A DNA stretch of 64,000 bases from contig NW_026570240.1 in the NCBI RefSeq assembly GCF_019649055.1, positions 682,001-746,000 of the forward strand. Reading direction: 5' to 3'. The translations under genes were made by a program, and so were the position numbers. Below the pieces are notes generated by a model, which was not told where the DNA came from, searched no databases, and saw nothing but the letters and a program-made list of their open reading frames with translations. Positions 24,701-38,200 of this stretch are shown here, piece after piece. Every line of letters starts with the position of its first letter. The first letter of the stretch is position 1. The DNA is from Paramacrobiotus metropolitanus. Lineage: Eukaryota; Tardigrada; Eutardigrada; Parachela; Macrobiotidae.

Positions 24701-27237
24701 GAATCCTGGTTACCAAAGGTGCTCCTCAAAACACTAGCGCAGAACCAGTTTCCTGCGATCTGAAACAAGTAATCGAGTTTTGTGAAGATGGTGTATCTGA
24801 GTAATCTGATTGTGCTGTTCGAGTAGCATATAGTGCAAGAAAAATGTTGTTTAGTTTTGTTCAACAACTTAATCAAACCGACTATACTATATTGCAGAAT
24901 TTCGCTTCGAATGCCACGCATGAATGCATATTTGGGGATTATCAAAGAGACAGGTTTGTGCATTATGATTCACACTGTACAGCCACTGGCACTGCCTATA
25001 ATTAAGGAATTTTACAGCATGTATGCGTATTTGCAACTGTATAACATCTTCGGATTGTTTTGGCTGGGATTTTTTGTTGTTGGGTTGGGTGAGATGGCCT
25101 TGGCCGGTGCCTTTGCCTCATTTTATTTCACGCGGAGAAAAGTAGACGACCTGTCGGCTTTTCCACTTGGAGCATCATTTGGACGTTGTTTCCGGTTTGC
25201 TTTTATGATTTACCAGCTGGTGAATTTTACAGTGAACTGTTGTATTTTTCAGTTATCATCTAGGGTCCATTGCGTTTGGTTCCCTAATCATTGCTGTTGT
25301 CCGATTTATAAGATGGATTTTAGAACAGCTTGACCAAAAACTGAAAAAATCGGAGCTTGGAATTGCAAGATTTTTGTTGAAGTAAGTTCATACATCTGTT
25401 ATATCTTGTATACCTGGCCCTATATTTGCTTTTTGCTTGCGGTTTTTTTCTTGTTACGTTGTGGATTACAATCATTATATGTTATAGCTTTGTTTCCCTT
25501 TGCAGGTGTTGTGCATGTTGCTTATGGTGTTTGGAGAAATTCCTGAAATTTATTAACCGAAATGCGTATATAATGGTCAGTAGGTGCCTTAGAAGGAAAT
25601 TTTTAAGCGAGAAAGCTTAATCCTGTATTGACGAATTTGTTTTCTTTAAGGTTGCCATATACGGAAAAAATTTCTGCCGTTCTGCTAAGAATGCTTTTGA
25701 ATTGTTAATGCGGAACATTTTGAGGTACACAGTTTGTGGTATAATTTGGAATCAAACGTCTGTTATATTTCTGGATTTGCAGGGTTGTTGTCCTTGATAA
25801 AGTTACCGATTTTTTGTTGTTTTTGGGCAAACTTGTGATTGTCGGAGCTGTGGGTAAGTTGCTTTGTTGCATAAATTTGCCATTTTCTGCTCGATTGACG
25901 CCGCTGCTCCACAATTATGCTGCCACCGCACTCGCCGCTCACCGCTGCTTTCATTTTTTCGCACCATATTCTCCGCAGGAGTCTTTGCATTCCATTTCTT
26001 TGATGGCACTTTTGATCACGCCTTCCCAGCACCGCTTAACAAGCCTTCTCAGTTGAATTACATAGCCGTGCCAGTTGCTGTAAGTTTAATTAGTGCTTTA
26101 TTACTGTAAACAACGGAAATGATAGAAATGCTAGAAATAGAAATAGAGTGTTCTTTGCTGTGCACCGGGAATCCATACTGGAAAACTCACGAGCGTTTGA
26201 TTCTTTGTTGTCCCGTTTTGCTTTACGTAACTGTTGAAAGAGGACGACAGGCATGTGTATTATTTGCGAACAGTGCGCATTCGGCATTTGCACGTTTAAT
26301 ATCGGTGCTTTTCCACGTATTTTCATAGAATAATTGTTAGACTCTGTTTTGTCTTTTTGTGTCGGATTTTGATTTAATTTATATTGATGTTTTGTATTGA
26401 TGTTTGTATGATGTTAGTTGACTTAGATATCTTTGCGTTTTTCCTGTTTTTTTTTGCTGCACGATGCTTGTTTCTTCTCGCGGTGTATTGTGGCCAACTG
26501 TTGGTGAACCTTTGGCAGGTTTTCATTGCATGAGCTGTTGTGGTTGTTTTATGGCGTGCTTGTTCGTTGCACTTCCGTATTTCAGTGGTGCCGTATGAGC
26601 ATTTGTCGTTCATACTTCTTGTGTCCTTAGTCGTTATATGGTTTGTTAGGTGTTGGCTCGTTCTTCTTTTTCGCAAGAAGGATTCCTGGTTTAGAACAGT
26701 ATCCGCCCATGTTAAATTATTATTACGTTCCTGTTATCGTGAGCGATACGACTGTTCGCTAGATATATATTTATGTTAGTAACTGCATAACATTATCCAT
26801 TGTAGACCGTCATCGTTGGAAGCTACTTGATAGCGTCTGCGTTTTTCGGAGTCTATGCGATGGCGGTGGATACGCTCTTCCTTTGCTTTCGTAAGCTTGT
26901 AGTATGGATATATAATTTTTTTGGCGATGTATCGAATAGTTTCAGTGAATATGAATTGTTCCAGTGCAAAATTCATGCATGCATTTCGATCAAGCCAGTA
27001 AATTACGAAAGGCAGCTCTTTTTATATAAGTGCACACTGCACACTAATGCGTAGTCATATTTAAGTTTGGGACTTATGAATGATCTACAACAATTAATAT
27101 TTATTGCAGTGGAAGATTTGGAGCGAAATGACGGCTCAAAGGAAAGGCCTTACTATATGTCCAAAAATTTAATGAAGATTTTAGGGAAGAAAAACAAAAA
27201 AGCCAAAAAAGAGAACATCAAAACTACTGCTGCCTGA
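21797..27237 (+). CDS. CTL2: Choline transporter-like protein (CTL2/SLC44 family)
   Basis: Multi-pass membrane transporter for choline (and possibly ethanolamine) of the plasma membrane and mitochondria, by family. Twenty-one small exons join in phase to about 703 aa (human CTL2 706). Exon 1 encodes [15 protein letters not shown]. Then come [22 protein letters not shown]1 ([20 protein letters not shown]) and the large first extracellular loop starting [18 protein letters not shown]. That loop has paired cysteines and N-glycosylation sites (NKT, NAT). Later landmarks are [103 protein letters not shown] and [13 protein letters not shown]. The tail is [17 protein letters not shown] followed by Lys-rich sequence. 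The RNAYIM and YYMS..L signatures are diagnostic of SLC44. One exon end is read as LKQ|GTAATC because only this keeps the next exon ([15 protein letters not shown]) in frame. Confidence 0.96.
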
Positions 27238-27761
27238 TTTAAAAAATCATGACTTTCCATGTGCATAGCCAATCCTTGGATCTCTCTGCCGATTGTTGTT
27301 GTGATTACACCATGTTCCTCTATATTTACCGTTTAGCATGACCTTTACTTTGTTCTTGTTTGCTTGACTCTGTTGAACTAGTGCGTTGTTGTCTGTTTTT
27401 TTTTTCACTTTTGTAATATTTGTAACATAAGGTACCACGTGATATTTTGATGGCTCGGAAATTTCTGGACAACTGCTGTTCTGTATTGCAGAGCAAAAAT
27501 ATAACAAATAATTACCTGAAATAATTGGTTAAAGAATTTTCTTTACGAATTTTTATTACATCTTTTACTCGCTTCTGCTTGGAAAGGCACAGAAAAACCG
27601 AATTCTGGTAAACAGCGCACAAACACGCATTTAAAAATCGGTCGAAGCATTAATAGACCCAAACACTGCTAGCTGTACCGTAGTGAATATCAAGATCAGA
27701 CAGACAATACAACCGAATCTACCACTTCCGGTCACCGCACTGACAGCCATGCGCCAGTTGA
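27238..27761. other. Convergent intergenic region CTL2 / SH3GLB
   Basis: About 520 bp between two stop codons. TTTATT at 27552-27557 (AATAAA on the minus strand), about 205 nt past the SH3GLB stop, is a likely poly(A) signal for that gene. No plus-strand AATAAA was found for CTL2. Confidence 0.5.
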
Positions 27762-30559
27762 TCATTCGAGAAATTCAATATATGTTGCCGGCACTTTCCC
27801 TTTTTCGCCAGTTGGTCGTTGTGCAAGCAGCCAGTCTCCATCTTGACTGGCGACGGAGGTAATAAATATGATGTCGCCGGCATGAAGAGTCAGTTCCTGT
27901 GAGTTTCCTGACTCGTAATCACACAGTACACGCGCTTTCCTGGCTCCAACTGGCGGCATGGAATTGTACGTCGGCGGCTGGCAGTCGGTGGGATTGACGC
28001 TAAAAGGGGAAATAATATTATCGATTTTCTCCCTGTTGCATAATACAGCAAAAAAATGATAATGCACGCAGCGTACGATGACAGTTCATGATGCAGCTCT
28101 TCGGCGATGCTTTTACACATTGCGTAATACTTCATTTGGGCTTCGGCAAAGTCCTTCAAATACCGAAGATGATTTCCCTGTGGAGAACGGGCGGCATGAT
28201 CTATTTGCATTTTTGCATGATCTTCTCATTGTTGGCCTATTTTCCTTATACATAATGCATATTCAAAATTCCAGTGAGTGCGGTTAGCAAACATGATATT
28301 CGAGTGACTTACAACCACATTTTAGGGTCAAGCAAGAAATATTAACCTTTCTTTGGCCACATTAATTAATTTCCTACTTTTGCTTCCGATGATAAATCAC
28401 AAGTGTTTTTAAATATCAGAAATAGATCATCTCCGCATCACGAAGTACCTGGCAGCTTGCTACGCCTTCGAGAAGTAATCGTGTAATTTCCGCTTGCCGC
28501 TCAAATTCGGAATTCGCTAGACGGGCTTCGTTTTCGATCTGCAAAATAAATGTTGCGACAGCAGAAATAACAGTGGATGCCGGTTCCAATGTGGATTTAG
28601 AATTCCTTCCTGACACCATTTACAGCGGAAATAAACTTACCCTGGCTGTGATTTCCTGTAACAGGACAAAACAATTAGATCAATAGAAGCAATTACGATG
28701 GCACGATACAAGCATATTGATTAGCCAAAATCTGCGTCTGCACTCGCTTAAAACTACAGAACTCAATAATTTAACATATGGATATTTCATAATTATTATG
28801 TGCTGTGATGTTGTGCAATACTGCTGAGCATGTTTTTCACGGTGAAATATATATTTTAATGTGTTTCTGTTAATAAAAGAATGTACTCACGTAAGTTTTC
28901 GGATCGTCCTTATTAGTCTTCTTCAATTTACTTTTGGCAGCATCGAGATCTAAGCGCTTGTTGTTTAGTTCCTTCCGCTCTTTCTGAACAAAAATAACAC
29001 CTGATTAGCTCGACAGAATATTTTTAATTAAATCCAAGCTGCAGGGATTATATTATTAATATCGTCTCAGTGCCACGTGTACCATGACGGTTTTGATGTC
29101 TCCCTCCAAAAATCGCCTAAGCGGCGTAAGAAAGACTTCCGCGCTGTTGGAAACGAAATCCAGCTCAGCTTGCCCGAGACGGTTTTGGTAGGTGCCGACC
29201 TTTATCAGAGCGCTGCCTGAAACAGAGATTCAACACCGATCTGCTGATGACAAGGTTCCATGTTTGCCGGTAGTGTTTTTCCGGTCTTTGTGAAATCTAA
29301 CGAACTTCCTGCGCCGGAAACCGACACACAATACAGCCTACGCACCGTACGGGCCTTGTGCACCGAAATCATTTCCGGCCTCAATCAGGGCTTGACCCAT
29401 CTCCGAGAGCGGTGTGGTTCGCTGGCGTAGTCGCTTGTCCAACTTCTCATATACGTACTCCTCCATTCGAATATCTACAACGGTTTCATGTATTGTACAT
29501 GCAACTGCATTTTAGCTTCACGATTTTGAGTTCTCGATCCCCAGTTGTAGACTATAATGCATTGCATAATTTAGTTTCGTGTCAAGCGCATAATTTCAAG
29601 TATGTACATAAATGCATAACTGTATAAAACGCTGTATAAAAGGTATAATTTGTACTTGACTACTGAAATATTGCAACAAGAGAAGCCCAGAAGAAAATCC
29701 ATTATTGGTTGATTAATTGTCAGGTTTCCTTGCTGATTCCTTCGTCTATATAATACTTCCATTAGAATTTGAACTTCCACCAAATATTTTTAAATGCCTA
29801 TATAAATTACACCCAGAGTTTAACGAAGACGCGCTTATGACCTTCCGTCCTTCCTAGACTTATATGCAGCAGCGACGCACACTCAATTGTACAGTACAGC
29901 AATATTATTGTACGTAAAAAGTGGGATACTTGCAAACGTATGTATGCAATATTTACTGGGATTGGGTTGCAAGACGGTCTCGGTTGTTCTAACAATCTTC
30001 TCCGTGTTGTTCTTCACTTTATCCTGCAGATCGATCAGGTGTTCCATGTCCGCCTCCAGCCGGGTTTTCTCTACTTCCCGTCCCACTTTCTCCTCCGCAA
30101 ACTGCGCAGAGATATCGAATATCTTATCGCACTTAACACACCACGCTCATACAGATACTCGTAAATAAAAATAAAAAAGTAGGAATTCATATACTTTTGG
30201 TGCCGCTTTAGTGCTTTTCAGGAATAACTACCGGCAGACAATAAACGCACTGTGCATACAACATGCATAACTTTTGGGAACGTTTTATATATAACTGCAC
30301 TCGTAATATTGAGCGCTGTAGTCGTTCACAGGCAAATGCTCCAGAAAACATGCACCGAAATTCACCGACTCATAATGCGTACTCGTATGCGGAAGGTAAA
30401 GCTCAGACAATAAAAAAATAATGTGGCGCGCATAAAGCGGCAATCACAGATTACGGCTTACCAATGCGCGTGTACAGATACTGTCAGGGCAATGGGAAAA
30501 AGAATATAAAAATAAAACCGTACCTGAACCGCTCGATTAAGGATCTTTTTGAAGTCCAT
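27762..30559 (-). CDS. SH3GLB1: Endophilin-B (Bif-1/SH3GLB), BAR plus SH3 domains
   Basis: Membrane-bending protein of mitochondria, Golgi and autophagosomes. The N-terminal N-BAR domain binds and curves membranes; the C-terminal SH3 binds proline-rich partners. Nine exons give 323 aa (human 365). Exon 1 is MDFKKILNRAVQ (30559-30524). The BAR domain continues FAEEKVGREVEKTRLEADME, TETVLQPNP, EEYVYEKLDKRLRQRTTPLS, FLTPLRRFLEGDIKTV, KERKELNNKRLDLDAAKSKL, SEFERQAEITRLLLEG and HLRYLKDFAEAQMKYYAMC. These match endophilin-B rather than endophilin-A. The SH3 domain reads RKARVLCDYESGNSQELTLH, then GDWLLAQ and GKVPATYIEFLE. The linker between the two domains is much shorter than in human SH3GLB1. A 15-nt microexon (EITAR) lies at 28655-28641. 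SH3GLB1 and SH3GLB2 cannot be told apart; a single invertebrate co-orthologue is likely. Confidence 0.95.
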
Positions 30560-32236
30560 GATGTTCACGGTGGGGTGAGATTCGTTAAAATGTAATCAAG
30601 CAGAAACAGTGATTTCACTAGTGCATCAACTTGCCCTGTCTGGCGCGCTGCCTGTGGGCCACAACTGTAAAGGTAAAGCGTGGCGTGGGACCGTTCAGGC
30701 GCAATTTACCAACAATTACCGTACAGGCGCACACGCGTAGGAAGATGCCGCTGCCAGGCGGATTTATTATTCAGTTCCCGGATTTCGTATGACCAGCCCC
30801 ATTCAACTGGAAAACACTGGCGCTTCGTGTGCGGCGACGGCTTGAAAGAAAATAATATCACTCGCTGCGGATATTGTCTGCTGCTGTTTGGATCACTGCT
30901 AACAGGGATGAACAGATCACAGTGCGGCCGAGACTGAAACAAGGAATATTGCCGATCCTGTGTTGCTGGTGGCCATGGTACAGTGGATAACACGCCACAT
31001 ACTGCGAGCAGTGGCACAACACCTAACAGCAGCCGGATCAGTGGCACATGCAGTTCCCCAGCGCCGCAAAGCACTTAACCAAACTCCTGTCACAGTGCAA
31101 TGTGCCGTGGCATTGTTCGGTGTATAGTTGTGTGCGTGGGATGCTGTGTATCGATTCAGTTGTGTGTGGTGGAATTTTGCAGGGAGCAGACGCGGCTTTT
31201 TGGGCAGGATTACATAATCCCAGGGAATTGTAGTTGTTCCATGACTTCCGCTTGCCGTAGACCGTGTATGCAAACCGGCTGCAGTGCAGTGTCTCATATA
31301 CGTATATCCGCTACTCATAACGCCCCAACAGATTCTGGCCATCAAGATAGCGCGGTATTGTAGTGCATCGATCGCTGGATATCCGTCCGCCGCTGAACAT
31401 GTATCCGCGGAAAGACCTGCGGTGCGGCGTCCCGCGTGCATTGTGGTCACTGATGTACAGTACATTGTACGTTGACCATAGTACCAACATTTACACATGT
31501 ATGCAGACGAATCTCGCAATCGTCTAAAACAGATCAACCAAAAAAGCCAATTTACTGCAGGATCATAAAGTTTCTTTGCTTAGTTTATCACTACGAACAT
31601 GCCGGCGTTTCCTTGAAATATTGTAATCCAGTTGCGAATTCCGCCGGCATAGACAATAAACTAACCATAAGTGAAGACAAGGACAAATTTCTACTTTAAC
31701 CGTATTTGTCGCAACGAACCGCAGCTGTACGATACTCTGATGCTAGCTGTAGTACGAGTGCTCCATCTATCTGTTCGAAAAAATGTATTTCCCATAAGTC
31801 AATCCTTAAAGTCAATCATAAATTTTTTTCCATATTTTTGTCGTCTTGCAGCAAAATCCTCGCTTATTAATTTAAGTAGCTAAATTTGTTCTTAAGCATA
31901 TTTTAAAGATTGTGCATTATCAAAAGACTGACTGAAGAATTCAAGTGCTCTTGTGACAATATGATGCTAATCTGCCCGTATGATTAACAGCTGAATACTT
32001 TAAACTCTGAACATTTTATACTCTTAAAACTCTGAACGGCCACGTTTGGTCTGACGTTAAAATTAGGGACAAACTATCAGAATTTGGAACCGAAAAAAGA
32101 GATCCATGAAGGACACCATTGCAAATTTGGAAAGACATTGATCAATAAACGTCGGCATTACAAATATTTTTGGACATTATCACAAAATTAATAGCCGAAC
32201 AAAAATAAGCTATCAAGAAACCGGGTTGCAAAAACT
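30560..32236. promoter_or_regulatory. Upstream region of SH3GLB, 3' flank of MCTP
   Basis: The SH3GLB promoter lies here. From about 30600 to 31450 the sequence is GC-richer and CpG-rich compared with its surroundings, which keeps several frames open by chance. One of them is a 206-codon Cys/Thr-rich minus-strand frame at 30917-31537 that has no protein-like features. The rest is AT-rich and empty. Confidence 0.45.
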
Positions 32237-35200
32237 TCACTCGCGTCGAGTTCCTTGCTCACGCATGATTGTTCCATCGGCCGCCATTCCCACATGCACG
32301 GCAGCCTGATTGGGAACATCCCGTGGACGCAGTTCTTTGTACATTTTGCTTTCGTCATTGGTGTGGACGCGGGACAACAAATCCAGCAACTCGTTGTTAG
32401 ATGCAGCGTTGGGATTGCGCAGCTTCTTGGTAAATTTATTAACTCCCCAAATCAGCAACAGCAATCGCAACGGAATGAAATAAAGTATGACACTGGCCAC
32501 CGTAAGCAAAATTATGACCAGGTAAGAGATCCAAGGGACTGTAAAGTGGAAGGTATTGGATATGCGCTCGGCCAGATCACCTACAAATCCCATCAAATTC
32601 TGCACGACTTTCAACTGCTCTTGAGCTACGCGCATTCGGGTCATTAAGGTCACGTTGGCAGTTTTATTGCCACCGGATCCAGAAAAATAGGATGAGCGAA
32701 CGTTATCTTCGTCTTCATCATCGGAGTCAAGTTTCTGATCCAAATAATCAGCTAATTCCTCATCGCGTGGATCTCGGGTGTAAGTGGAGGCCAGGAAATG
32801 TTGCTTGATGTAATACATCAAAAAAATTCCCAATAACCCGGCAGGTATCATCCACATTTGAAAAAAATATACAATTAGAAGATAACTGATAAAAACTGTC
32901 ATGGACCGCGCGCGTGATTCCCAGTTAAAACAGCTTTGCAAAAAATGTCCAAATTCCAACACCGGAAGCATGATGCTCTTCAACCGCGTGATATTCCGAA
33001 CGAACACCTGCAACAAAAAAGTTTTTTTCACAGACACCCTAATAAAGTCCCGCACTGTCATCAGTTACGGCCAGGGCAGCAATATGAAAAGCTCAAGTTT
33101 AGAAAAATTGTACTGCGGCATTTCTTTTTAATAATATGGTCGTTAACAGATGATATCGTCGAGTGGGATATCGATTCTCACCTGTGTTTTAAATTTGCTC
33201 TCTTGTCTGTCAAAGCAAACTTCCTTTGGATGAAGAGTGCGAAAAGCTGCCCGGAGGGGATTATAAATCATTTCCATTTCTAGCAGAATTGCACCTTTGG
33301 CCCGCCCCTGCAGCTTCTGATCCTTTAGAGCGTACCAACGCCGTTCATTGTTCTGGATCCGCAACAATGGTATGGCTACGCGACCCAGAAAGTCCGATTT
33401 CTTGTCCTGATCCATGTCCATTACAGTGATGTCCAGTGCCGAATGAACATCGTTGACCGGAAATGTGAATACTCGGTTCCATTCCGGGTCAAGTGTCTTG
33501 GGCTCGACCTGGGTCTGCAGGCGGGCGTTAACCAACTGCAGTATACAGTACGGATCCGACTTTCCATTCAAATCAGCAGCGCGGAGGGAGCATCCTGGAA
33601 GACGCAAAAACTTTTGATCCTAACTTAACATTATACATATAAATGATATAATATGAACACATACAAAATTTCGGACTGCGTAAACAGCAGGTTAATTGTT
33701 TTACTAAGAATGCATGTGCCGTGAGGTGCGTAAAGCACAATTAGGCGCTGTTATCGATTTTCCATCCACACGGCCCACTGTGTATTCAAAGCAATAATAC
33801 CTTGCCTTTGTAGTGACGTGGTACAACAAAAAGAGAAGTACTTAATAATCTGCCACAACGTCCTGTGCCCAAGCAAAGTGCTCTAATACAATTACACCTA
33901 TGCATTGTTTACCTCTGAAAACTTTAACGGTCAGCATGCCGACGTCTCCAATATCCGTCAAGGATTTCTTCCAGTCGTACCTCTCCAACATTGCCGTTCT
34001 GTGCATTCCGCCACCGACAGCTTCCTCCACTGGAGAGTTCGTATCATCCTCAATCTTGTCGGCTGTCATCTTTCCTCCACTGATCAGCAGCGATAAATGC
34101 AATGATCCACACATTTCGCTCGTCTCATTCCGCACGTCCACCCACATATCGCACATCTTTTCCGTTTCAATCAACGACAAATCAATCATACATTTTCCAA
34201 TATAGTCATTGCGCATGCCCCGATCCCAGTCCCACACCGTGATCTCCACTGTCCGATCATCTGGATCACAAATATACAGATCGAACTGTTCCATCCACTG
34301 TGGATTCAGGGTTTTGTAGGCCACACGGGTTTTGTATTTGGCACTACCCAGCCGGAATTTACAGAAGGGATCGCTAAGGCCATTACGGTCCATTGCCGGT
34401 AAGTCCTTGCCCTCGAAAAGGAAGATGGTGACGCTGTTGATCCACGACTGGGACTGCAGGCGACTGCTGGACTGACCACGGGTAAGAGGAGGAGGCACCT
34501 TCTTCTTTGGAGCATCTCCAACTAGTTCCGACTGCAAAAACATTCTTCTGTAGAACATTAATCGTTTTTAGACAAAACGACCTTAAGATTTCGCTTACTC
34601 AAGCGTACGCGGGTACTGCATCTATACGAAAGTCCGCAGCTGCAGCTTTGATTTATATTATATCGTAAACTTGGAAGTAACAAGATGCAGCGTATAAGCA
34701 CCACGTACAACTACAATGTACTACTAAAGTAATCCATAATAGTATGATTTCACCACCGACAAAGCTCACGTACAGCAAGGATGTGGTACAGATTGCTGGC
34801 TATGCCGCACGGCTAAAGCACTTCACGTTATTACATTAATAAATAAAACGTTTTCGCTATGACTCGTTAAATTATCAACTGATTTGTGAGCAGCGAGTCC
34901 ATATCTCATGAATTTACCGCAAAACACTTACTTATTTTGCAATTCTAGAATGAAATACTACCCCTAAACCACGGTAAGGCATATGGAAAGGGCATATGAG
35001 CCCTGAGGTAAAAGAATTAATTAATCTTCATGATTCTGAATTTCACAACAATATTTTGACGAAAAGGAAGATTTGCGTGCCACATTCAACACGCACAATA
35101 CAATACACCATCAACTATTTATTCACTGGTAGCCGAACTACTCTACCCGTAGTCTGTAAGGTACCCACATAGGTCCGTGTGTTTACGACTGGGATTCTCA

Positions 35201-38200
35201 AAACATTGGGCGATTTCATCCCAAGAATAACCTGTCATACCAACTGCACGTAATATCTCACTAAACACAAAAGGTTACCGGCAACCACCATTTGTAAGTT
35301 TGCAGTTGAATGTCGTCAATAATGACTTATGGTTAGAATCGTCGACGGTACTGTAGATCGATTCGAATAAAGAAAAGTCACTTCACCAAAGTATCGCCAC
35401 TGCCGAAACCGGAACCAGATCTGCTTGTTTAAGACTTCCTTTATACAATCGCTCACCTGCAACTTTTTCAGCAATTTGTTATTGCGAAAATATTCTCCCA
35501 GTAACGGGTGCGGCTGCCCTGACTTACGGCGCATCATGATGGCAGTTTATGGGCATCCATGGACAGATATACTGGAATCAGAGCCATAAGCTTTTGTATA
35601 CCACTTTATCCGCGTCATTTACTTCACACTAAACATTCCCCTTCCAGATCATGGGAGTTCAACTGAACGAAATTGTTGGTACCACCGTCTAGCCATAAAT
35701 TCGATGATTTTGGCTGCAACTGAAGAAATGAGTCTATCGCCCAGTCAGCCAGCAGGAAGCAGGAAAAAGACCTGTTCCCATTTAAACTAACTACAGGCGT
35801 TTGTCGCTCCGCACCTAACAATCGCCTGTCCAATGTGAACGCTGGAGTATTCCCACTCTCTATTGTGACAATAATGAAGTTCACATTGAAAGCGTTAAAC
35901 ATGATGCTTGCTGCGGCAATTCCAGCAATATGATCCTCAAAAATTCAACTCGTTGGCGCAACAGTAAATGTCGCCAGTGTGGTTTAGCTGTCCTCCCTGC
36001 CGTCCGGATCAGCTGAACTAACAAATTCTGTTCTCGCGAGTATTCCTGTCATATGAATTTAGGGCTCTGATGCTTTTTCCAATAACTCATCTAACTACCG
36101 GAAGCGTTTACTCTATGTCATCCACAACCATACAACAAAATGTATCTGCAATATGTTAATCAACTTGTTTAGCTATAGTGAACACGCTTTTGTTTCGCCA
36201 CAGTTTCCTCCTTTACGACCCTCCCACGTACGGCGAAACACAAAAGCAGTAAGTATCTATTCTCTTCTTTGCCCTTGGGCTTGAAGTATTACATCAAGGG
36301 AAGCACAACTTAAAACAAGCTTTTCACTTCCCTGAAAGCCCTGCAGCTGATGCTGTTCAGGTTATCTTAATTAACGAAAGTCTAAACAGCAGTGGGTAAG
36401 CAGATCGTCAACATAATACTTTGACTTTCGGCTATAGTAACGCATTCCCAACTTAACGGTCCCATCCCGCAGTTGCTTACGTTACAACTTACGCCGTCAG
36501 TAATCCACTGCAAGTACCTCAATTTTTAGCTGCATGTTGATCAAACTGCGGTCACAACCACGAGCTGGCGCGACCATAAAGACTTATTGTTAGTAACAGT
36601 TCTTAAGTTTTCCAGTTTTCACCCTACTGGAATTCCATTTTATCAGTTCAAATTCATTTTAGCAATAGCATTAAATAATATTTCGTACATTACATAGCTA
36701 CATAACGTTCTGTTACTAAAACGCAACGGCAGCATATCGAGCATAATTGGCATTAAACTGTACCGGAACTCGAAGCGTGACAAAGTAAAACTCCCACTGC
36801 ATGGTTCAGTCACACAAATCCGATCTGAAAATGTACTGTTTTGCCGCTTTTCTAATACAAGTATGGAGAGCACAGTACCTCCACATCGTCCTTGATATGC
36901 ACAAGACTCTTGCTATCCTTACGGCTTCGCATATTTCAAGCTCGCGACCCAGCTTTCCGCAATATACTTTCAACTAGCTGGCAAAACCACGCTGCGATTG
37001 TTCGTTAGATCACTAAAAGAATTCGGGTATTTCGCAATTACAAAAAAGAAGTCTTTTCTTCTGCAACTGTGAAATGGATGACTAACTAACTGCAAGCAAG
37101 TGATGTTTTATTGTGACCCTTTGATCCAAGATCGTCCTTGAAACATCATAAATTTGCACATTAATGCGTGAATTCAATAACACATCAAAAACCCGTAACA
37201 GGCTTTAACTCGCGATTAAGAATTCCTCAGGGATTTTCTGCCTAATAATGTCTTAGGCGCATGCATCCTGTCAACACTACAAGAGGACTGCAAGCCGGAA
37301 ACTACAATCGGCACAGTGGCTATACAATTGCACACATACACGATGCGAAAGCTGCAAGGCCAACAAAAAATTGATTGGCATTATTCTGCTTCGTTGTCAA
37401 ACCCGGCTCGTTACTATGTATACCGTATGGTAATGTGGGAAGCAGGCATGTCGTACATAATACTGGAGCACCAGCACGATGATTTTCGCCTGGAACCATC
37501 ATCTACAGCTCATTTCACGCCAAAGAAATCCGACAGTGTTTTCATTGTGTTTGGGACGCTTAATGATGTAGCTTACAATGATGAGAAACAGCATTCCGTT
37601 ACATCAGCAAAGAAAAGTTCGCTCTCACCTCATGTACGTCAGCACGCAGTACAGTATACGACGTGTAATGTTCTAAATCGATACTTAAAATCGTGCTTAT
37701 TGCGTATGAGATGGTTTAATAGTAAGTTTTGATGTCAAATTGACATCCACCACATTTTCGTTAAAGTGTAAAGTTCTAGCGTACATGCATACCTTTAGCA
37801 AAGTTCAAACCAAAGAAATTGTAACTACAGAAAACCCATGCTAATATTGAATCAGATACTTAATATAAAATATTAAGAACTAGCAGTCTTGCAGGAAATC
37901 TATTCTGTTGTACTATTGTACTATTTCGGTTCATTCATGCCGCGCACGAGTTTGCCAAATATATATTATCCTAAGTGTTTGTCTTCGTACAATAAATATA
38001 GTCCGATAAAAGGCATTTTAGAAATAATGGTATCACATTCTTATCGCGAATATGCGCTAAATGAATATACAACTCTACACGCATTAATCAGGACGATACT
38101 TTTCCAACAAAATGAATATACAAAATGAATATATGAATATACAACTCTACACGCATTAATTAGGACGATACTTTTCCCTTTTTTACTTTAAGACAATCGG

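Noticed and set aside
30917-31537. 206-codon minus-strand frame upstream of SH3GLB
   Set aside because: Open because the region is GC-rich; Cys/Thr-rich random-looking protein with no motif, more likely promoter or 5' UTR.
37316-37732. 138-codon plus-strand frame in the MCTP intron
   Set aside because: No recognisable domain, no splice context, antisense to an expressed gene.
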